From: Saccharospirillaceae bacterium
GTDB taxonomy: Bacteria; Pseudomonadota; Gammaproteobacteria; Pseudomonadales; Oceanobacteraceae
Reading direction: 5' to 3'
Assembly: GCA_021208685.1 (NCBI GenBank)
Contig: JAJOJJ010000010.1
Span: 28,916 to 92,915, forward strand
DNA: 64,000 nt
Part shown: in pieces, positions 41,737 through 51,890 of the stretch
How the letters are laid out: every line of letters starts with the position of its first letter
Position numbering within the stretch: the stretch's first letter is position 1
Made by a program: the position numbers and the translations under genes
Notes under the pieces: generated by a model
Seen by the model: the letters and a program-made list of their open reading frames with translations, nothing else
What the model was told of the DNA's origin: nothing
Databases searched by the model: none

Positions 41737-42549
41737 ATGAATATTCAGCAATTACAGGCCGCTTCGCAGGCCGTGCGTGACAATAAAGCGTTCGAGCTGT
41801 TTGTTGTCGCCATCATTATTATTTCCGCTCTTCTGATCGGTGCCAAAACCTACAGCATTCCCGATCCGTTCATGATCGTGCTGAACTGGCTTGATACCGG
41901 TATTACGATTATTTTTCTGATCGAAATCCTGATCCGCTTCTTTGCCGATCCGGATAAAAAGCGCTTTTTCCGTAATGGCTGGAATCTGTTCGATACACTG
42001 GTTGTCGTTATCAGCCTGATCCCGGTCGATGAAAGCGATATGGCACTGATTGGCCGTCTGGTAAGAATATTCCGCGTACTGCGGATGGTGTCGATCATCC
42101 CCGAATTGCGCCTGCTGCTGAATTCGCTGTTACGAGCACTGCCTCAGCTCGGTTATGTTCTGCTGCTGATGTTTATTATTTATTACATCTACGCTGCCAT
42201 CGGCACCACCTTCTTTGAGCCGATCAATGAAGTCTTGTGGGGCGATATTTCTATCTCCATGCTCACGCTGTTCCGGGTCATGACCTTTGAGGACTGGACC
42301 GATGTCATGTACGAAACCATGACGGTTTATCCGCTGTCATGGATCTATTATCTGAGCTTTATTTTCCTGACGACCTTTGCCTTTCTTAATATGGTCATCG
42401 GAATTGTGGTAAACGTACTGGAAGATGAACACGCGCAGGAAAAAGCCGAGCAGGATGCCGCCGATGGCAAAGCCACCCTCGACGATCTGGCAGCGGAAAT
42501 CCGCGAACTGAAAGCGCTGTTGCAACAGCAGCAACCACCCAAGTCCTGA
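41737..42549 (+). CDS. Voltage-gated cation channel of the BacNav/ion-transport family
   Basis: A six-segment channel subunit (S1-S6) that assembles as a tetramer in the inner membrane. S4 carries Arg every third residue (GRLVRIFRVLRMV, about residues 106-118). The pore filter is T183-F-E185-D186-W-T-D189, more acidic than the NavAb-type TLESWSM and close in pattern to the engineered Ca2+-selective TLDDWSD. A C-terminal cytosolic helix with LAAEIRELKALLQQQQ could form the coiled coil. 270 residues, full length. ATG at 41737. The DUF502 gene follows 7 bases later. Confidence 0.85.
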   Translation: MNIQQLQAASQAVRDNKAFELFVVAIIIISALLIGAKTYSIPDPFMIVLNWLDTGITIIFLIEILIRFFADPDKKRFFRNGWNLFDTLVVVISLIPVDESDMALIGRLVRIFRVLRMVSIIPELRLLLNSLLRALPQLGYVLLLMFIIYYIYAAIGTTFFEPINEVLWGDISISMLTLFRVMTFEDWTDVMYETMTVYPLSWIYYLSFIFLTTFAFLNMVIGIVVNVLEDEHAQEKAEQDAADGKATLDDLAAEIRELKALLQQQQPPKS

Positions 42550-42556
42550 GGCAAAC

Positions 42557-43210
42557 ATGATGAAACGCTATCTGCTGCAACCACTGGTTAAAGGCTCCAT
42601 GGTGGTATTGCCTTTATTGGTCACCGTCTGGTTGCTGTGGTCCGCCTTAATGTGGCTGAACGGTCTGGGTCTTAACCTGCTCGCCAGCCTGCATATTCCC
42701 AGCCTATTCCCCGGTATGGGTCTGTTACTGATGCTGCTGGCACTGCTGCTGGTCGGGCTGTTATTTCAGTTTAATCCGGTCAGCTGGTTGTATCAGTATG
42801 TCGAAGATGCCCTGCTGCGCTTCCCTCTGGTAAAGACGCTGTACGGTGCAGTGAAAGACTTTGCTGCTATGTTTGATCAGGAAAAACAGCACAATCAACA
42901 GGTCGTGCTGATCGACATGCCCGGTGATGCGCAATTACTGGGCTTTATTACTGCCAGCAAAATTCCGTCTGCGGTGCAGAACGCCGGAGAGAAGGACGAT
43001 CTGGTCGCCGTTTATCTGCCCATGAGCTATATGGTCGGGGGCTATACCTTATTTGTTCCCCGCGCCCGCCTGACCATACTCGACTGGTCATTTGAAGATG
43101 CCATGCGCTTTGCTTTAACCGCCGGAGTTTCACAAAGTCAGGCGCGAAAAACCAAAGAGCCATTACGCCCGCTGAACAGTGACGATAGAAACAACGCCGC
43201 AGCCTCCTGA
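42557..43210 (+). CDS. DUF502 family membrane protein
   Basis: Two N-terminal membrane segments (about 14-36 and 52-72), then a soluble domain with the family motif RFPLVKTLYGAVKDF and later VYLPMSYMVGGYTLFVPRARLTILDWSFEDAMRF-type sequence in its C-terminal half. Function unknown in the family. ATG at 42557; start is 7 bases after the channel gene, so co-transcription is likely. Confidence 0.85.
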   Translation: MMKRYLLQPLVKGSMVVLPLLVTVWLLWSALMWLNGLGLNLLASLHIPSLFPGMGLLLMLLALLLVGLLFQFNPVSWLYQYVEDALLRFPLVKTLYGAVKDFAAMFDQEKQHNQQVVLIDMPGDAQLLGFITASKIPSAVQNAGEKDDLVAVYLPMSYMVGGYTLFVPRARLTILDWSFEDAMRFALTAGVSQSQARKTKEPLRPLNSDDRNNAAAS

Positions 43211-43335
43211 GAGATTACCCACCAGGCTCCTGCCCGCCGCTGACCGGATCTGAGACAGGCAGTAAAATAAAGCGGGCTGTGTGATAGTGTGCAAAAATAG
43301 ACTCATCAGTGCGTTACGGATCAGGCAACAACAGT

Positions 43336-44406
43336 ATGGAAGATTCTGTCAACTCATCCTCCAATCCTTCGGCAACGGCGTCCGCAACAACGCCGGAGCC
43401 TCTGCTGTCGACAGCACAGATCCAGCGCTTCATTCCTTTCGATGAACTGTCTGCCCACGCTGTCAGCGAGTTGCTACCCCATTTCCGCGCTTACTCGCTT
43501 GCCGATAAAAAGATTCTGTTCAAACGCGGTGAAGAAGACGAAGAATGCCACTTTCTGCTCAGCGGCACGGTCGATCTGGCCGATGACCAGTTCCGCATTA
43601 CCCAAATCAACGGTGAGGATGACGAAAATTTTCTTGCCCTCGATGCCAGCCACCCCATTCATCGCCACGCAGCCATCACTCAGTCGGCCTGCAAACTCTT
43701 TGCAATCAAACGCCAGCATCTGGAACTGATCACAACCTGGTCAGAGCTGCGTCAGGCCTATGGACAGGAAGAAGAAAACGAACACGACTGGCTTGAAAGC
43801 CTGCTGACCTCGGAGCTGTTCAACCGCATACCGCCGGGCAACATTCAGAAACTGCTGACACGGTTCACGGAGCGGGAGGTTTCACTCGGCGAAAATATTA
43901 TCGCCGAGGGGGAAGAAGGCCGGGAATGCTACGTTATCAAGCACGGTAAGGCCGTAGTGAGCCGTAAGATAAACAACAAACAGGAAACGCTGGCGGCGCT
44001 CGGCAGTGGCGATCTGTTCGGCGAAGATGCACTGGTCAGCCATCTGCCACGCAATGCCAGCATCACCATGAGCAGCAATGGCGTACTGATGGTATTAACC
44101 AAAGAAGACTTCGATACCCTGCTGAAAGAACCGGTAATCGAATACGTCAGCGACAACGAGCTGAACGCCCTGATTGAAGAAGGGGATACAGGCACCGTGC
44201 TGCTTGATGTGCGCCTGCCACAGGAAGTCGCTGCCAGCCCGATTCACCGGGCCACCGCTATTCCACTGGCACAACTGCGTAACCGCCTGACGGAATTATC
44301 CAAAGCCTTTGTGTATGTAGTAACCGGCGAAGGCCGGGCAGAAGCTGCCGCCTATATTCTCACCGAAGCGGGCTATCAGGCACGGGTGCTGAAACACCGC
44401 GAGTAA
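43336..44406 (+). CDS. Double cyclic-nucleotide-binding domain protein with degenerate rhodanese
   Basis: A cytosolic sensor-like protein of about 356 residues. Two cNMP-type beta-barrels are visible (about 25-130, with DKKILFKRGEEDEECHFLLSG; and about 160-265, with LGENIIAEGEEGRECYVIKH and GDLFGEDALVSHLPRNASI). The C-terminal rhodanese-like part (about 265-355) has VVTGEGRAEAA where the active-site Cys-x4-Arg loop should be, so it cannot do sulfur transfer. The second barrel has a phosphate-cassette-like FGEDALVSHLPRNAS. The frame opens at a GTG (43309); ATG at 43336 is preferred. Ligand and partner unknown. Confidence 0.8.
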   Translation: MEDSVNSSSNPSATASATTPEPLLSTAQIQRFIPFDELSAHAVSELLPHFRAYSLADKKILFKRGEEDEECHFLLSGTVDLADDQFRITQINGEDDENFLALDASHPIHRHAAITQSACKLFAIKRQHLELITTWSELRQAYGQEEENEHDWLESLLTSELFNRIPPGNIQKLLTRFTEREVSLGENIIAEGEEGRECYVIKHGKAVVSRKINNKQETLAALGSGDLFGEDALVSHLPRNASITMSSNGVLMVLTKEDFDTLLKEPVIEYVSDNELNALIEEGDTGTVLLDVRLPQEVAASPIHRATAIPLAQLRNRLTELSKAFVYVVTGEGRAEAAAYILTEAGYQARVLKHRE

Positions 44407-44437
44407 CATCGATTTGCCAGCGGTGAATGCCCCGGAT

Positions 44438-45316
44438 TCAGGGCCGTGTGACCGGTGCAATCATCTCTTCATACGCCTTCATGTAGCCCGGTAAGGTATT
44501 TCGGTCGAGCCAGACGGCCATACGCTGGCGGTTGGCCTCTGTATTTTTCTGCTCATTCACCCAGCGATTAACCACGGCCACCACCTCCTTACCCCAGGGC
44601 GTTTTCGGGCAGGCCATGTATCCTCTGGCAAATTGCGATAACTCCTTAATCGATAACGCCACCAGTTCATGCTTTTCCGGAGACGGAATCGTGTCAGCCA
44701 TGTAACGGTTGATCCAGGGGTATTCGATGATGTAATCGATACGTCCGGACTGCAGCATACGATAAAGACTTGCAGGCCCGTGCAGACTGGAAAGCACGGT
44801 CGCCCGCTGATAAACCCCTTCATCTCTGAGCAACTGATCAACAAATACGTAATAGGAACGGTCAGCGATAAGCCCCAGCTTCATATCCGTGCGCGCCAGC
44901 ATGTCTCTGGCCGCAACAGACATCTGCGGTGCAAACAGAGCGTCATAATCTTCCAGCCTCACCATAAATGCCAACGAGGGAAATAACGCCGGAGAGTCGC
45001 TGAACAGGGTGTACGCTGCCCGCTCCGGGGTATACAACGCCGCCGGATGGCAGATATTTTCACCGGCGCGGATCAGCTGCCAGGCTCGGGCCGGAGTCAT
45101 CTCTTCACGCACATGACGGTATTGAGGCGTTGCTGCCGCTACCTCCTGCAGATACGTATCTGCAATACCCTTGCCGGCCATCGGCCCCTCAACAATATGC
45201 AACGGTGGATATGGCATAACAATCCAGCGCAGCAGCGGGCGCTCATCTGCCACAGGCGCTTCCTCCGCCCTGCAGAACGTCATTACAAACACCCCAATCA
45301 CCAACAGCCAGCGCAT
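44438..45316 (-). CDS. Periplasmic solute-binding-like protein (TIGR02285-type)
   Basis: A secreted protein of 292 residues: signal peptide (about 1-17), then LRWIVMPYPPLHIVEGPMAGKGIAD and LGLIADRSYYVFVD, followed by GRIDYIIEYPWINRY, the pattern of small SBP_bac_3-like proteins. No ABC permease gene is nearby, so the ligand and purpose are unknown. ATG at 45316. It converges on the upstream cyclic-nucleotide gene with a 31-base gap. Confidence 0.75.
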   Translation of the reverse strand: MRWLLVIGVFVMTFCRAEEAPVADERPLLRWIVMPYPPLHIVEGPMAGKGIADTYLQEVAAATPQYRHVREEMTPARAWQLIRAGENICHPAALYTPERAAYTLFSDSPALFPSLAFMVRLEDYDALFAPQMSVAARDMLARTDMKLGLIADRSYYVFVDQLLRDEGVYQRATVLSSLHGPASLYRMLQSGRIDYIIEYPWINRYMADTIPSPEKHELVALSIKELSQFARGYMACPKTPWGKEVVAVVNRWVNEQKNTEANRQRMAVWLDRNTLPGYMKAYEEMIAPVTRP

Positions 45317-45393
45317 ACGCTACCCCGCTCTCCATCCAGAGTTAAGCGTAGACCAGCGATCAGCCAACGATTAAGGCCATGAATGGAAGCCAT

Positions 45394-45417
45394 AAAAAAA
45401 CCCGCACAAGGCGGGTT
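45394..45417 (-). terminator. Terminator of the peroxiredoxin gene
   Basis: Stem AACCCGC/GCGGGTT (45399-45405 with 45411-45417), followed on the minus strand by a run of T. Confidence 0.85.
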
Positions 45418-45434
45418 CATCAGGCGCAGCAACT

Positions 45435-46037
<603 letters not shown>

Positions 46038-46230
46038 GTTTCTTACTCCCTGTGAGTTCTGAAATTTATCGGTATTATCCGGCAACACCTGCGGCGCAAC
46101 CGGAGCATGAAGAGCGGGTATCATACAACGCACTCCCGGCGAAGCATACCGCTGCCGCCGGAGAATCAGGGCTATGATTACGGTCACCCGTCATGATCGT
46201 AGCCATCACATCCAGAACAGGTAAGTCATT

Positions 46231-47013
46231 GTGGCAGAAGGATTTTTCAGAAAAATCCCGGCACAGCAACGGAAACATTACCAACGCCTGCTGCTGGCTG
46301 TGGCGATCTCGTTGCTGCTGCATACCCTGCTCCTGTCGCTGCCATTCCCTGTCGCGCAGACACCCCCGCAGACCCACCCGGTCATCAATGCCGAACTGCG
46401 CCTGCCCGACGTAACGGCCCGCACATTAAGCGACGATGCCGCGACTCAGGCAACGCAACAGCCCCAAGCCACCACCGGCAGCCCCGGAGAATCCGCCGCC
46501 GGATCAGCCAATCCAGTGACCAGTACTCAACAGAGAAGCGCTCATACCCCGCCATTACAACAGCCTGCCCGACCATCAGCACGGCAGTCGGCGGAGCAAA
46601 GGGATCAACAACAGAAACGCACATCTGACCCGTCACAGGAACACAAAGCCGGATCACAACCCATGCAACCATTGCCCGAACAACCAGCACCACAACGCAG
46701 GCAAACAGGATTGGTAACTGAAAAAGAAGCGTTATCCGCCGACCCGCTGGAACGCAGTTATCAGCAGCGTCTGCTCGCACATCTGCGGGAAAGGGTGATA
46801 GCACCAGCATCATTCCGTGGCAGCGTTCGGCTTGAACTGACACTCAGTTATCGTCAGATCGCCACCAGCGTACGCGTCATCCGCTCCAGTGGTGATCAGG
46901 CTATGGACGACTGGGCAATCAAATCGGCCCTGGCCGCCAACCCTTACCCCAGAGTGCCGGACGAATTACCGGCGTCTTACACCTTCCGCCCGACCATCCG
47001 AACCCAGCCATAG
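46231..47013 (+). CDS. TonB-family energy transducer-like protein
   Basis: A GTG start at 46231 with AGGTAAG 8 bases upstream. One membrane segment (about residues 21-41, AVAISLLLHTLLLSLPF), a long Gln/Pro/Thr-rich periplasmic linker (about 45-155) without the usual Pro-Lys/Pro-Glu repeats, and a C-terminal TonB-like domain (about 170-260, VRLELTLSYRQIATSVRVIRSSG to ALAANPYPRVPDELP). 260 residues. No ExbB/ExbD genes are adjacent, so its partner complex is unknown. Confidence 0.8.
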   Translation: MAEGFFRKIPAQQRKHYQRLLLAVAISLLLHTLLLSLPFPVAQTPPQTHPVINAELRLPDVTARTLSDDAATQATQQPQATTGSPGESAAGSANPVTSTQQRSAHTPPLQQPARPSARQSAEQRDQQQKRTSDPSQEHKAGSQPMQPLPEQPAPQRRQTGLVTEKEALSADPLERSYQQRLLAHLRERVIAPASFRGSVRLELTLSYRQIATSVRVIRSSGDQAMDDWAIKSALAANPYPRVPDELPASYTFRPTIRTQP

Positions 47014-47045
47014 CGCAGCGGAATGCTCTGAACGCAGGCCATAAA

Positions 47046-47069
47046 AAATGGCCGCATGAGCGGCCATTT
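47046..47069. terminator. Bidirectional terminator between tonB-like gene and uraA
   Basis: A perfect 10-bp stem AAATGGCCGC/GCGGCCATTT with a 4-base loop; T runs occur on the minus strand and weaker ones on the plus strand. Confidence 0.8.
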
Positions 47070-47088
47070 CTGCGGATAAAACGACCGC

Positions 47089-48387
47089 TTATTTACTGTG
47101 TTCCAGAATATCTTCCACGATTTCCTGCTCTTCATGCAGGTCTTCAGCTTCCGCTTTTGCATGGGGTAACAGCAGGTTCAGCACAATCGCCACCACACCA
47201 CACAGGCTGACGCCCTGCAGGTGGAATTCTGAAGAACCAATGGCCATACCACCGATACCAAATACCAGCGTGGTTGCCACAATCACCAGATTGCGCTGCG
47301 CGCTCATATCGACTTTGGCTTTGATCAGAATGTTCATGCCAACACCGGCAATAGAGCCGAACAGCAGAATCATAATGCCACCCATCACCGGCGTCGGAAT
47401 GGTCTGCAGCAGCACACCAAATTTGGCAACAAAGGCCAGCACAATGGCGAATACCGCTGCCCAGGTCATCACCACCGGATTGAACGCTTTGGTCAGCATC
47501 ACGGCACCGGTCACCTCGGAGTAAGTGGTATTTGGCGGGCCGCCAAACAGAGAAGCCGCCGACGTCGCCAGACCATCGCCCAGCAGCGTGCGGTGCAGGC
47601 CTGGCTTCTGTACGTAGTTTTTACCGGTCACACTGCCGATGGCCAGGACATCCCCCACATGCTCAATCGCCGGCGCAATCGCCACCGGAATCATGAACAG
47701 AATGGCTGCAAGCTGAAATTCCGGCGCCACAAACTGCGGTAACTTAATCCATGGGCTGGCGTCCACAGCCGTCAGATCGACCATGCCGGTAAACGCAGCA
47801 ATGGTATAGCCCACGGCCACACCCGCCAGAATCGGCACCAGACGGAAAATACCTTTCGCCAGAGTCGCTACCAGCAACGTGGTAATCAGTGCCGGCATCG
47901 ACACCCACATGGCATCGGCATAAGGGAACAGTTGCGCCGATGCATCCCCGGCTTTACCCATAGCCATATTCACCGCAATAGGAGCCAGACCCAGACCAAT
48001 CACCATAATAATCGGGCCAGTCACTACGGGCGGCAGCAGGCGATGCAGAAAACCCGGGCCACGGAGAGCCACCGCTGCCGACAAGGCAACGTATACCAAT
48101 CCGGCACAGAACAGCGCCCCCATGGTTGCCGCCATCCCCCAGGTTTGTACGCTGAACAGAATCGGCGCAATAAAGGCAAAGGATGATGCCAGAAATACCG
48201 GCACCGACCGTTTGGTGGTGAACTGAAAAATCAGCGTACCAATACCAGCGGTAAACAGCGCCACGCTGGGATCAAGACCGGTGATCAGCGGTACCAGCAC
48301 CAGCGCCCCGAAGGCCACAAACAGCATTTGCAAACCGGCCAGCACCATACGCCAGCCGGTATAAAGGTTATCGGTATTGTCCTGCAT
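47089..48387 (-). CDS. uraA: Uracil permease UraA
   Basis: Proton-coupled uracil importer of the nucleobase-cation symporter-2 family. About 14 membrane segments; the conserved AIEHVGDVLAIG carries the key Glu/His, and FGGPPNTTYSEVTG is characteristic of UraA. 432 residues; the C-terminus is acidic (EAEDLHEEQEIVEDI). It follows upp by 21 bases, so uptake and salvage are co-expressed. Confidence 0.93.
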   Translation of the reverse strand: MQDNTDNLYTGWRMVLAGLQMLFVAFGALVLVPLITGLDPSVALFTAGIGTLIFQFTTKRSVPVFLASSFAFIAPILFSVQTWGMAATMGALFCAGLVYVALSAAVALRGPGFLHRLLPPVVTGPIIMVIGLGLAPIAVNMAMGKAGDASAQLFPYADAMWVSMPALITTLLVATLAKGIFRLVPILAGVAVGYTIAAFTGMVDLTAVDASPWIKLPQFVAPEFQLAAILFMIPVAIAPAIEHVGDVLAIGSVTGKNYVQKPGLHRTLLGDGLATSAASLFGGPPNTTYSEVTGAVMLTKAFNPVVMTWAAVFAIVLAFVAKFGVLLQTIPTPVMGGIMILLFGSIAGVGMNILIKAKVDMSAQRNLVIVATTLVFGIGGMAIGSSEFHLQGVSLCGVVAIVLNLLLPHAKAEAEDLHEEQEIVEDILEHSK

Positions 48388-48408
48388 AAAAACTCCCCTG
48401 ACTTTTCA

Positions 48409-49035
48409 TTATTTCGTGCCGAAGATCTTGTCACCGGCATCGCCCAGACCAGGGATAATATAGCCCTGCTCATTCAGATGGCTGTCCACCGATGCGGTAT
48501 AAATATCCACATCCGGGTGGGCATCCTGCACCTTTTTAATTCCTTCCGGTGCCGCCACCAGAACCAGCGCACGGATGCTGGTGCAACCCGCTTTTTTCAA
48601 CAGATCAATCGTCGCCACCATCGACCCACCGGTCGCCAGCATCGGGTCAACAATCAATGACATACGCTGGTCGATATCACCGGCCAGCTTGTCGAAGTAA
48701 CTCACCGGCTCCAGCGTTTTTTCATCACGGTATAAACCGACCACGCTGATTTTGGCACTCGGCACCAGCTCCAGAACGCCATCCAGCATCCCCAGACCAG
48801 CACGCAGAATCGGTACCACGGTGATTTTTTTGCCGCGAATCCGCTCCGCCTCAACCGGACCACACCAGCCATCCAGGGTGTAGGTTTCCAGCTCCATATC
48901 TTTGGTTGCTTCGTAGGTCAGCAGATTGCCGACTTCAGCCGCCAGTTGGCGGAAGGTGCGGGTGCTCATGGATTTGGATCGCATCAAACCAATTTTATGC
49001 TGCACCAGGGGGTGGCGGATCTCATGTACGCTCAT
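48409..49035 (-). CDS. upp: Uracil phosphoribosyltransferase
   Basis: Converts uracil and PRPP to UMP. The PRPP loop [11 protein letters not shown] and the start [19 protein letters not shown] are typical. The frame extends far upstream, but the ATG at 49035 has GAGG at 6 bases and gives the family length of 208 residues. Together with uraA it forms a pyrimidine-salvage pair. Confidence 0.95.
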   Translation of the reverse strand: MSVHEIRHPLVQHKIGLMRSKSMSTRTFRQLAAEVGNLLTYEATKDMELETYTLDGWCGPVEAERIRGKKITVVPILRAGLGMLDGVLELVPSAKISVVGLYRDEKTLEPVSYFDKLAGDIDQRMSLIVDPMLATGGSMVATIDLLKKAGCTSIRALVLVAAPEGIKKVQDAHPDVDIYTASVDSHLNEQGYIIPGLGDAGDKIFGTK

Positions 49036-49159
49036 GCATGCCTCATTCTGTCTTTCGGGTACAATAACGGCCGCAATTTTCGCACAGCACCTGATCCTGC
49101 GCGACGCAAAATTTAACCGAATGGTCAGATTGGCCTGATACACTGAATCCGAGGTAAGT

Positions 49160-49438
49160 ATGCCCCGCGCCTGCGCCCGCCATATTCTGGTAAAAACCAA
49201 AGAAGAAGCCGATAAACTGAAGCAATTGCTCGACAAGGGCGCCGACTTCAGCAAGCTGGCCAGGCAGCATTCCATTTGCCCCAGCAAAAAAAGCGGAGGC
49301 AGCCTGGGCGAGTTCAATAAAGGTGACATGGTCAAAGCCTTTGACGATGTTGTATTCAAGGGGCCATTACTGACGGTTCAGGGGCCGGTGAAAACCCGCT
49401 TTGGCTACCACCTGATTGAGACCATTTACCGCAGCTGA
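49160..49438 (+). CDS. ppiC: PpiC-type parvulin peptidyl-prolyl isomerase
   Basis: A stand-alone parvulin domain of 92 residues: [38 protein letters not shown] and [11 protein letters not shown]. No signal peptide, so cytosolic. It is preceded by GAGG 9 bases upstream and TACAAT (49058) with no clear -35. Divergent from upp. Confidence 0.92.
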   Translation: MPRACARHILVKTKEEADKLKQLLDKGADFSKLARQHSICPSKKSGGSLGEFNKGDMVKAFDDVVFKGPLLTVQGPVKTRFGYHLIETIYRS

Positions 49439-49546
49439 CGCCCGTTCCGCCTTTGTTACAGCGCAATTATCTTTTTCTGCCCATGATGACATTTACCATC
49501 CGGCAGCGCAGACTAAGCGCTTTATTTTCAGCCTCCGGACTCTGCT

Positions 49547-50449
49547 ATGCGCATCGCCATTCTTTCCCGTAATCCCAATCTTTATTCGACCCGTCGTCTG
49601 AAAGAAGCGGGGGAGCAACGTGGGCATGAGGTCGATATTATCGACACCCTGCACTGCTACATGGACATCACCAGTAACAAGCCGACGGTGCGTTATAAAG
49701 GTGACGCCCTGCCGCAGTACGACGCAGTGATTCCACGGATTGGTGCCTCCGTTACTTTTTACGGTACGGCAGTGGTGCGTCAGTTTGAAATGATGGGCAC
49801 CTACTCCATTAATGAATCGGTCGCCATCAGCCGCTCACGTGACAAACTGCGTTCGCTGCAATTGCTGTCACGTAAAGGCATCGGCCTGCCGCGTACCGGC
49901 TTTGCCCATCGCCCGGATAACGTTGAAGATCTGATCAAAAACGTCGGTGGTGCACCACTGGTGATCAAGTTGCTGGAAGGTACTCAGGGCATCGGCGTGG
50001 TACTGGCCGACACCAAAAAAGCGGCAGAAAGTATTATCGAAGCCTTTATGGGGCTGAATGCCAACATTCTGGTGCAGGAATTTATTAAAGAGGCCGGTGG
50101 TGCCGATATCCGCTGTTTAGTGGTTGGCGGCAAAGTCGTTGCCGCCATGAAGCGTCAGGCTGCCGAAGGCGAATTCCGCTCCAATCTGCACCGTGGCGGT
50201 AGCGCCGAAATCGTACGGTTATCGGCGGCTGAACGCAAAACCGCCATCGACGCTGCCAAAGCCATGGGCCTGAATATGTGCGGTGTGGATATTCTGCGCT
50301 CCAACCATGGCCCGGTGGTGATGGAAGTAAACTCCTCTCCGGGCCTCGAAGGCATTGAAACCGCCACCGGTAAAGACGTTGCCGGCATGGTGTTCCAGTT
50401 TCTGGAAAAATCCGCCCGCAGCAGCACCAAAACCCGCGGCCAGGGTTAA
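49547..50449 (+). CDS. rimK: Ribosomal protein S6--L-glutamate ligase RimK
   Basis: ATP-grasp enzyme that adds glutamates to the C-terminus of ribosomal protein S6. The ATP-grasp core (about 110-290) has [31 protein letters not shown] and [13 protein letters not shown]. 300 residues. Followed 43 bases later by a deacylase-type gene, a common pairing. Confidence 0.95.
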   Translation: MRIAILSRNPNLYSTRRLKEAGEQRGHEVDIIDTLHCYMDITSNKPTVRYKGDALPQYDAVIPRIGASVTFYGTAVVRQFEMMGTYSINESVAISRSRDKLRSLQLLSRKGIGLPRTGFAHRPDNVEDLIKNVGGAPLVIKLLEGTQGIGVVLADTKKAAESIIEAFMGLNANILVQEFIKEAGGADIRCLVVGGKVVAAMKRQAAEGEFRSNLHRGGSAEIVRLSAAERKTAIDAAKAMGLNMCGVDILRSNHGPVVMEVNSSPGLEGIETATGKDVAGMVFQFLEKSARSSTKTRGQG

Positions 50450-50492
50450 TGCCATCGGTGCTCAGGGTTAATACGTAACGATCAGGGAAAGC

Positions 50493-51518
50493 ATGCCAAG
50501 ACGTAATATTGAAATTGCCGGAGTCAGCATCGCCCCCGGCGAAAGCCGGAAAATCGAATTACCGGTCGGTCGTTTATATACCGATAACTCCGTATCCATG
50601 CCGGTGTTTGTCAAACGGGGCAAGCGCCCCGGTCCGACGTTATTCATCAGTGCAGCCATTCACGGTGATGAGCTCAATGGTATTGAAGTCATTCAGCGCC
50701 TGATCAATTCCCGCAAACTCACCAGCCTAAGCGGTACCCTGATTGCGGTGCCCATCGTCAACGTATACGGCGTGATCAACCACAGCCGTTATCTGCCCGA
50801 CCGCCGCGATTTAAACCGTGCCTTCCCCGGCAGCAAAAAAGGCTCACTGGCGGCGCGCATGGCGAATATGTTTCTCGAAGAAATCGTCAGCAAATGCGAT
50901 TACGGCATCGATTTTCATACCGGTGCCATTCATCGCTCGAACCTGCCGCAGATCCGCGCCAACCTTGACGATGATGAAACCGCTGCCATGGCCCGCGCCT
51001 TCGGTGTCCCTGTATTGCTGAACTCCAACCTGCGCGATGGTTCGTTACGTGAGGCCGCTGCCGATCACGGCGTGCGCATTCTGCTGTACGAAGCCGGTGA
51101 AGCCCTGCGCTACGACGAACTGTGCATCCGTGCCGGTGAACGCGGCACCATTAATGTGATGCGTCATCTCGGCATGCTGCCCCGCAGCCGGGCGAAAAAA
51201 TCTCATGTGCTGGAGCCGGTGACGGCACGCACCACCGCCTGGGAACGCGCGACCGACAGCGGCTTTGTCCAGCATCATAAAGAACTCGGTGACCGCGTAC
51301 AGAAACAGGAACTTCTGGCCACCATCCGTGATCCGTTCGGCACCATACTGGATCAGGTACGCTCGCGTTATGAGGGCATTATTATCGGCAAAACCAACAT
51401 CCCTCTGGTGCAGGAGGGCGAAGCCATGTACCACGTTGCCTACTTCCATCAGCCCGATGATGTGATCGAGGGCATCGAGCAACTGCAGGATCTGCTGCCG
51501 GACGAAGCCCTGAGCTGA
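50493..51518 (+). CDS. Succinylglutamate desuccinylase/aspartoacylase-family (M14-like) hydrolase
   Basis: A zinc hydrolase of the carboxypeptidase A fold. The zinc and catalytic residues are visible in HGDELNGIEV (about residue 55), DFHTG and a C-terminal beta domain (about 250-340) with VQKQELLATIRDPFG. 341 residues. Genes of this family recur next to rimK, suggesting a shared role in glutamate-chain chemistry, but the substrate is not known. ATG at 50493. Confidence 0.85.
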   Translation: MPRRNIEIAGVSIAPGESRKIELPVGRLYTDNSVSMPVFVKRGKRPGPTLFISAAIHGDELNGIEVIQRLINSRKLTSLSGTLIAVPIVNVYGVINHSRYLPDRRDLNRAFPGSKKGSLAARMANMFLEEIVSKCDYGIDFHTGAIHRSNLPQIRANLDDDETAAMARAFGVPVLLNSNLRDGSLREAAADHGVRILLYEAGEALRYDELCIRAGERGTINVMRHLGMLPRSRAKKSHVLEPVTARTTAWERATDSGFVQHHKELGDRVQKQELLATIRDPFGTILDQVRSRYEGIIIGKTNIPLVQEGEAMYHVAYFHQPDDVIEGIEQLQDLLPDEALS

Positions 51519-51644
51519 TTCCGGCCTGCCTTCGGGACGGGACAAAAGCAGCACAAGCGCAACAATGCGTTGCGCTCCGCTGCCTTTGACTCTTCTCACC
51601 AAACTCCCTATATTGCCGCCGCGTCCTCAGCCTGCTGAAGGCGC

Positions 51645-51800
<156 letters not shown>

Positions 51801-51802
51801 GT

Positions 51803-51843
51803 CAGACAGCACAGAGGCCAGCCTCTGTCCGTGCTTTTGTCTG
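51803..51843 (+). terminator. Riboswitch expression platform (terminator)
   Basis: Hairpin ACAGAGGC-CA-GCCTCTGT (51811-51828) enclosed by CAGACAGCAC with GTGC...TGTCTG, followed by a T-rich stretch. A further hairpin CTGATTCA/TGAATCAG (51854-51885) ends just before the ribH ATG and could cover its ribosome site. Confidence 0.7.
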
Positions 51844-51890
51844 CCCGTTCGCCCTGATTCAAATACGCTTTTACAGATGAATCAGAGCCA

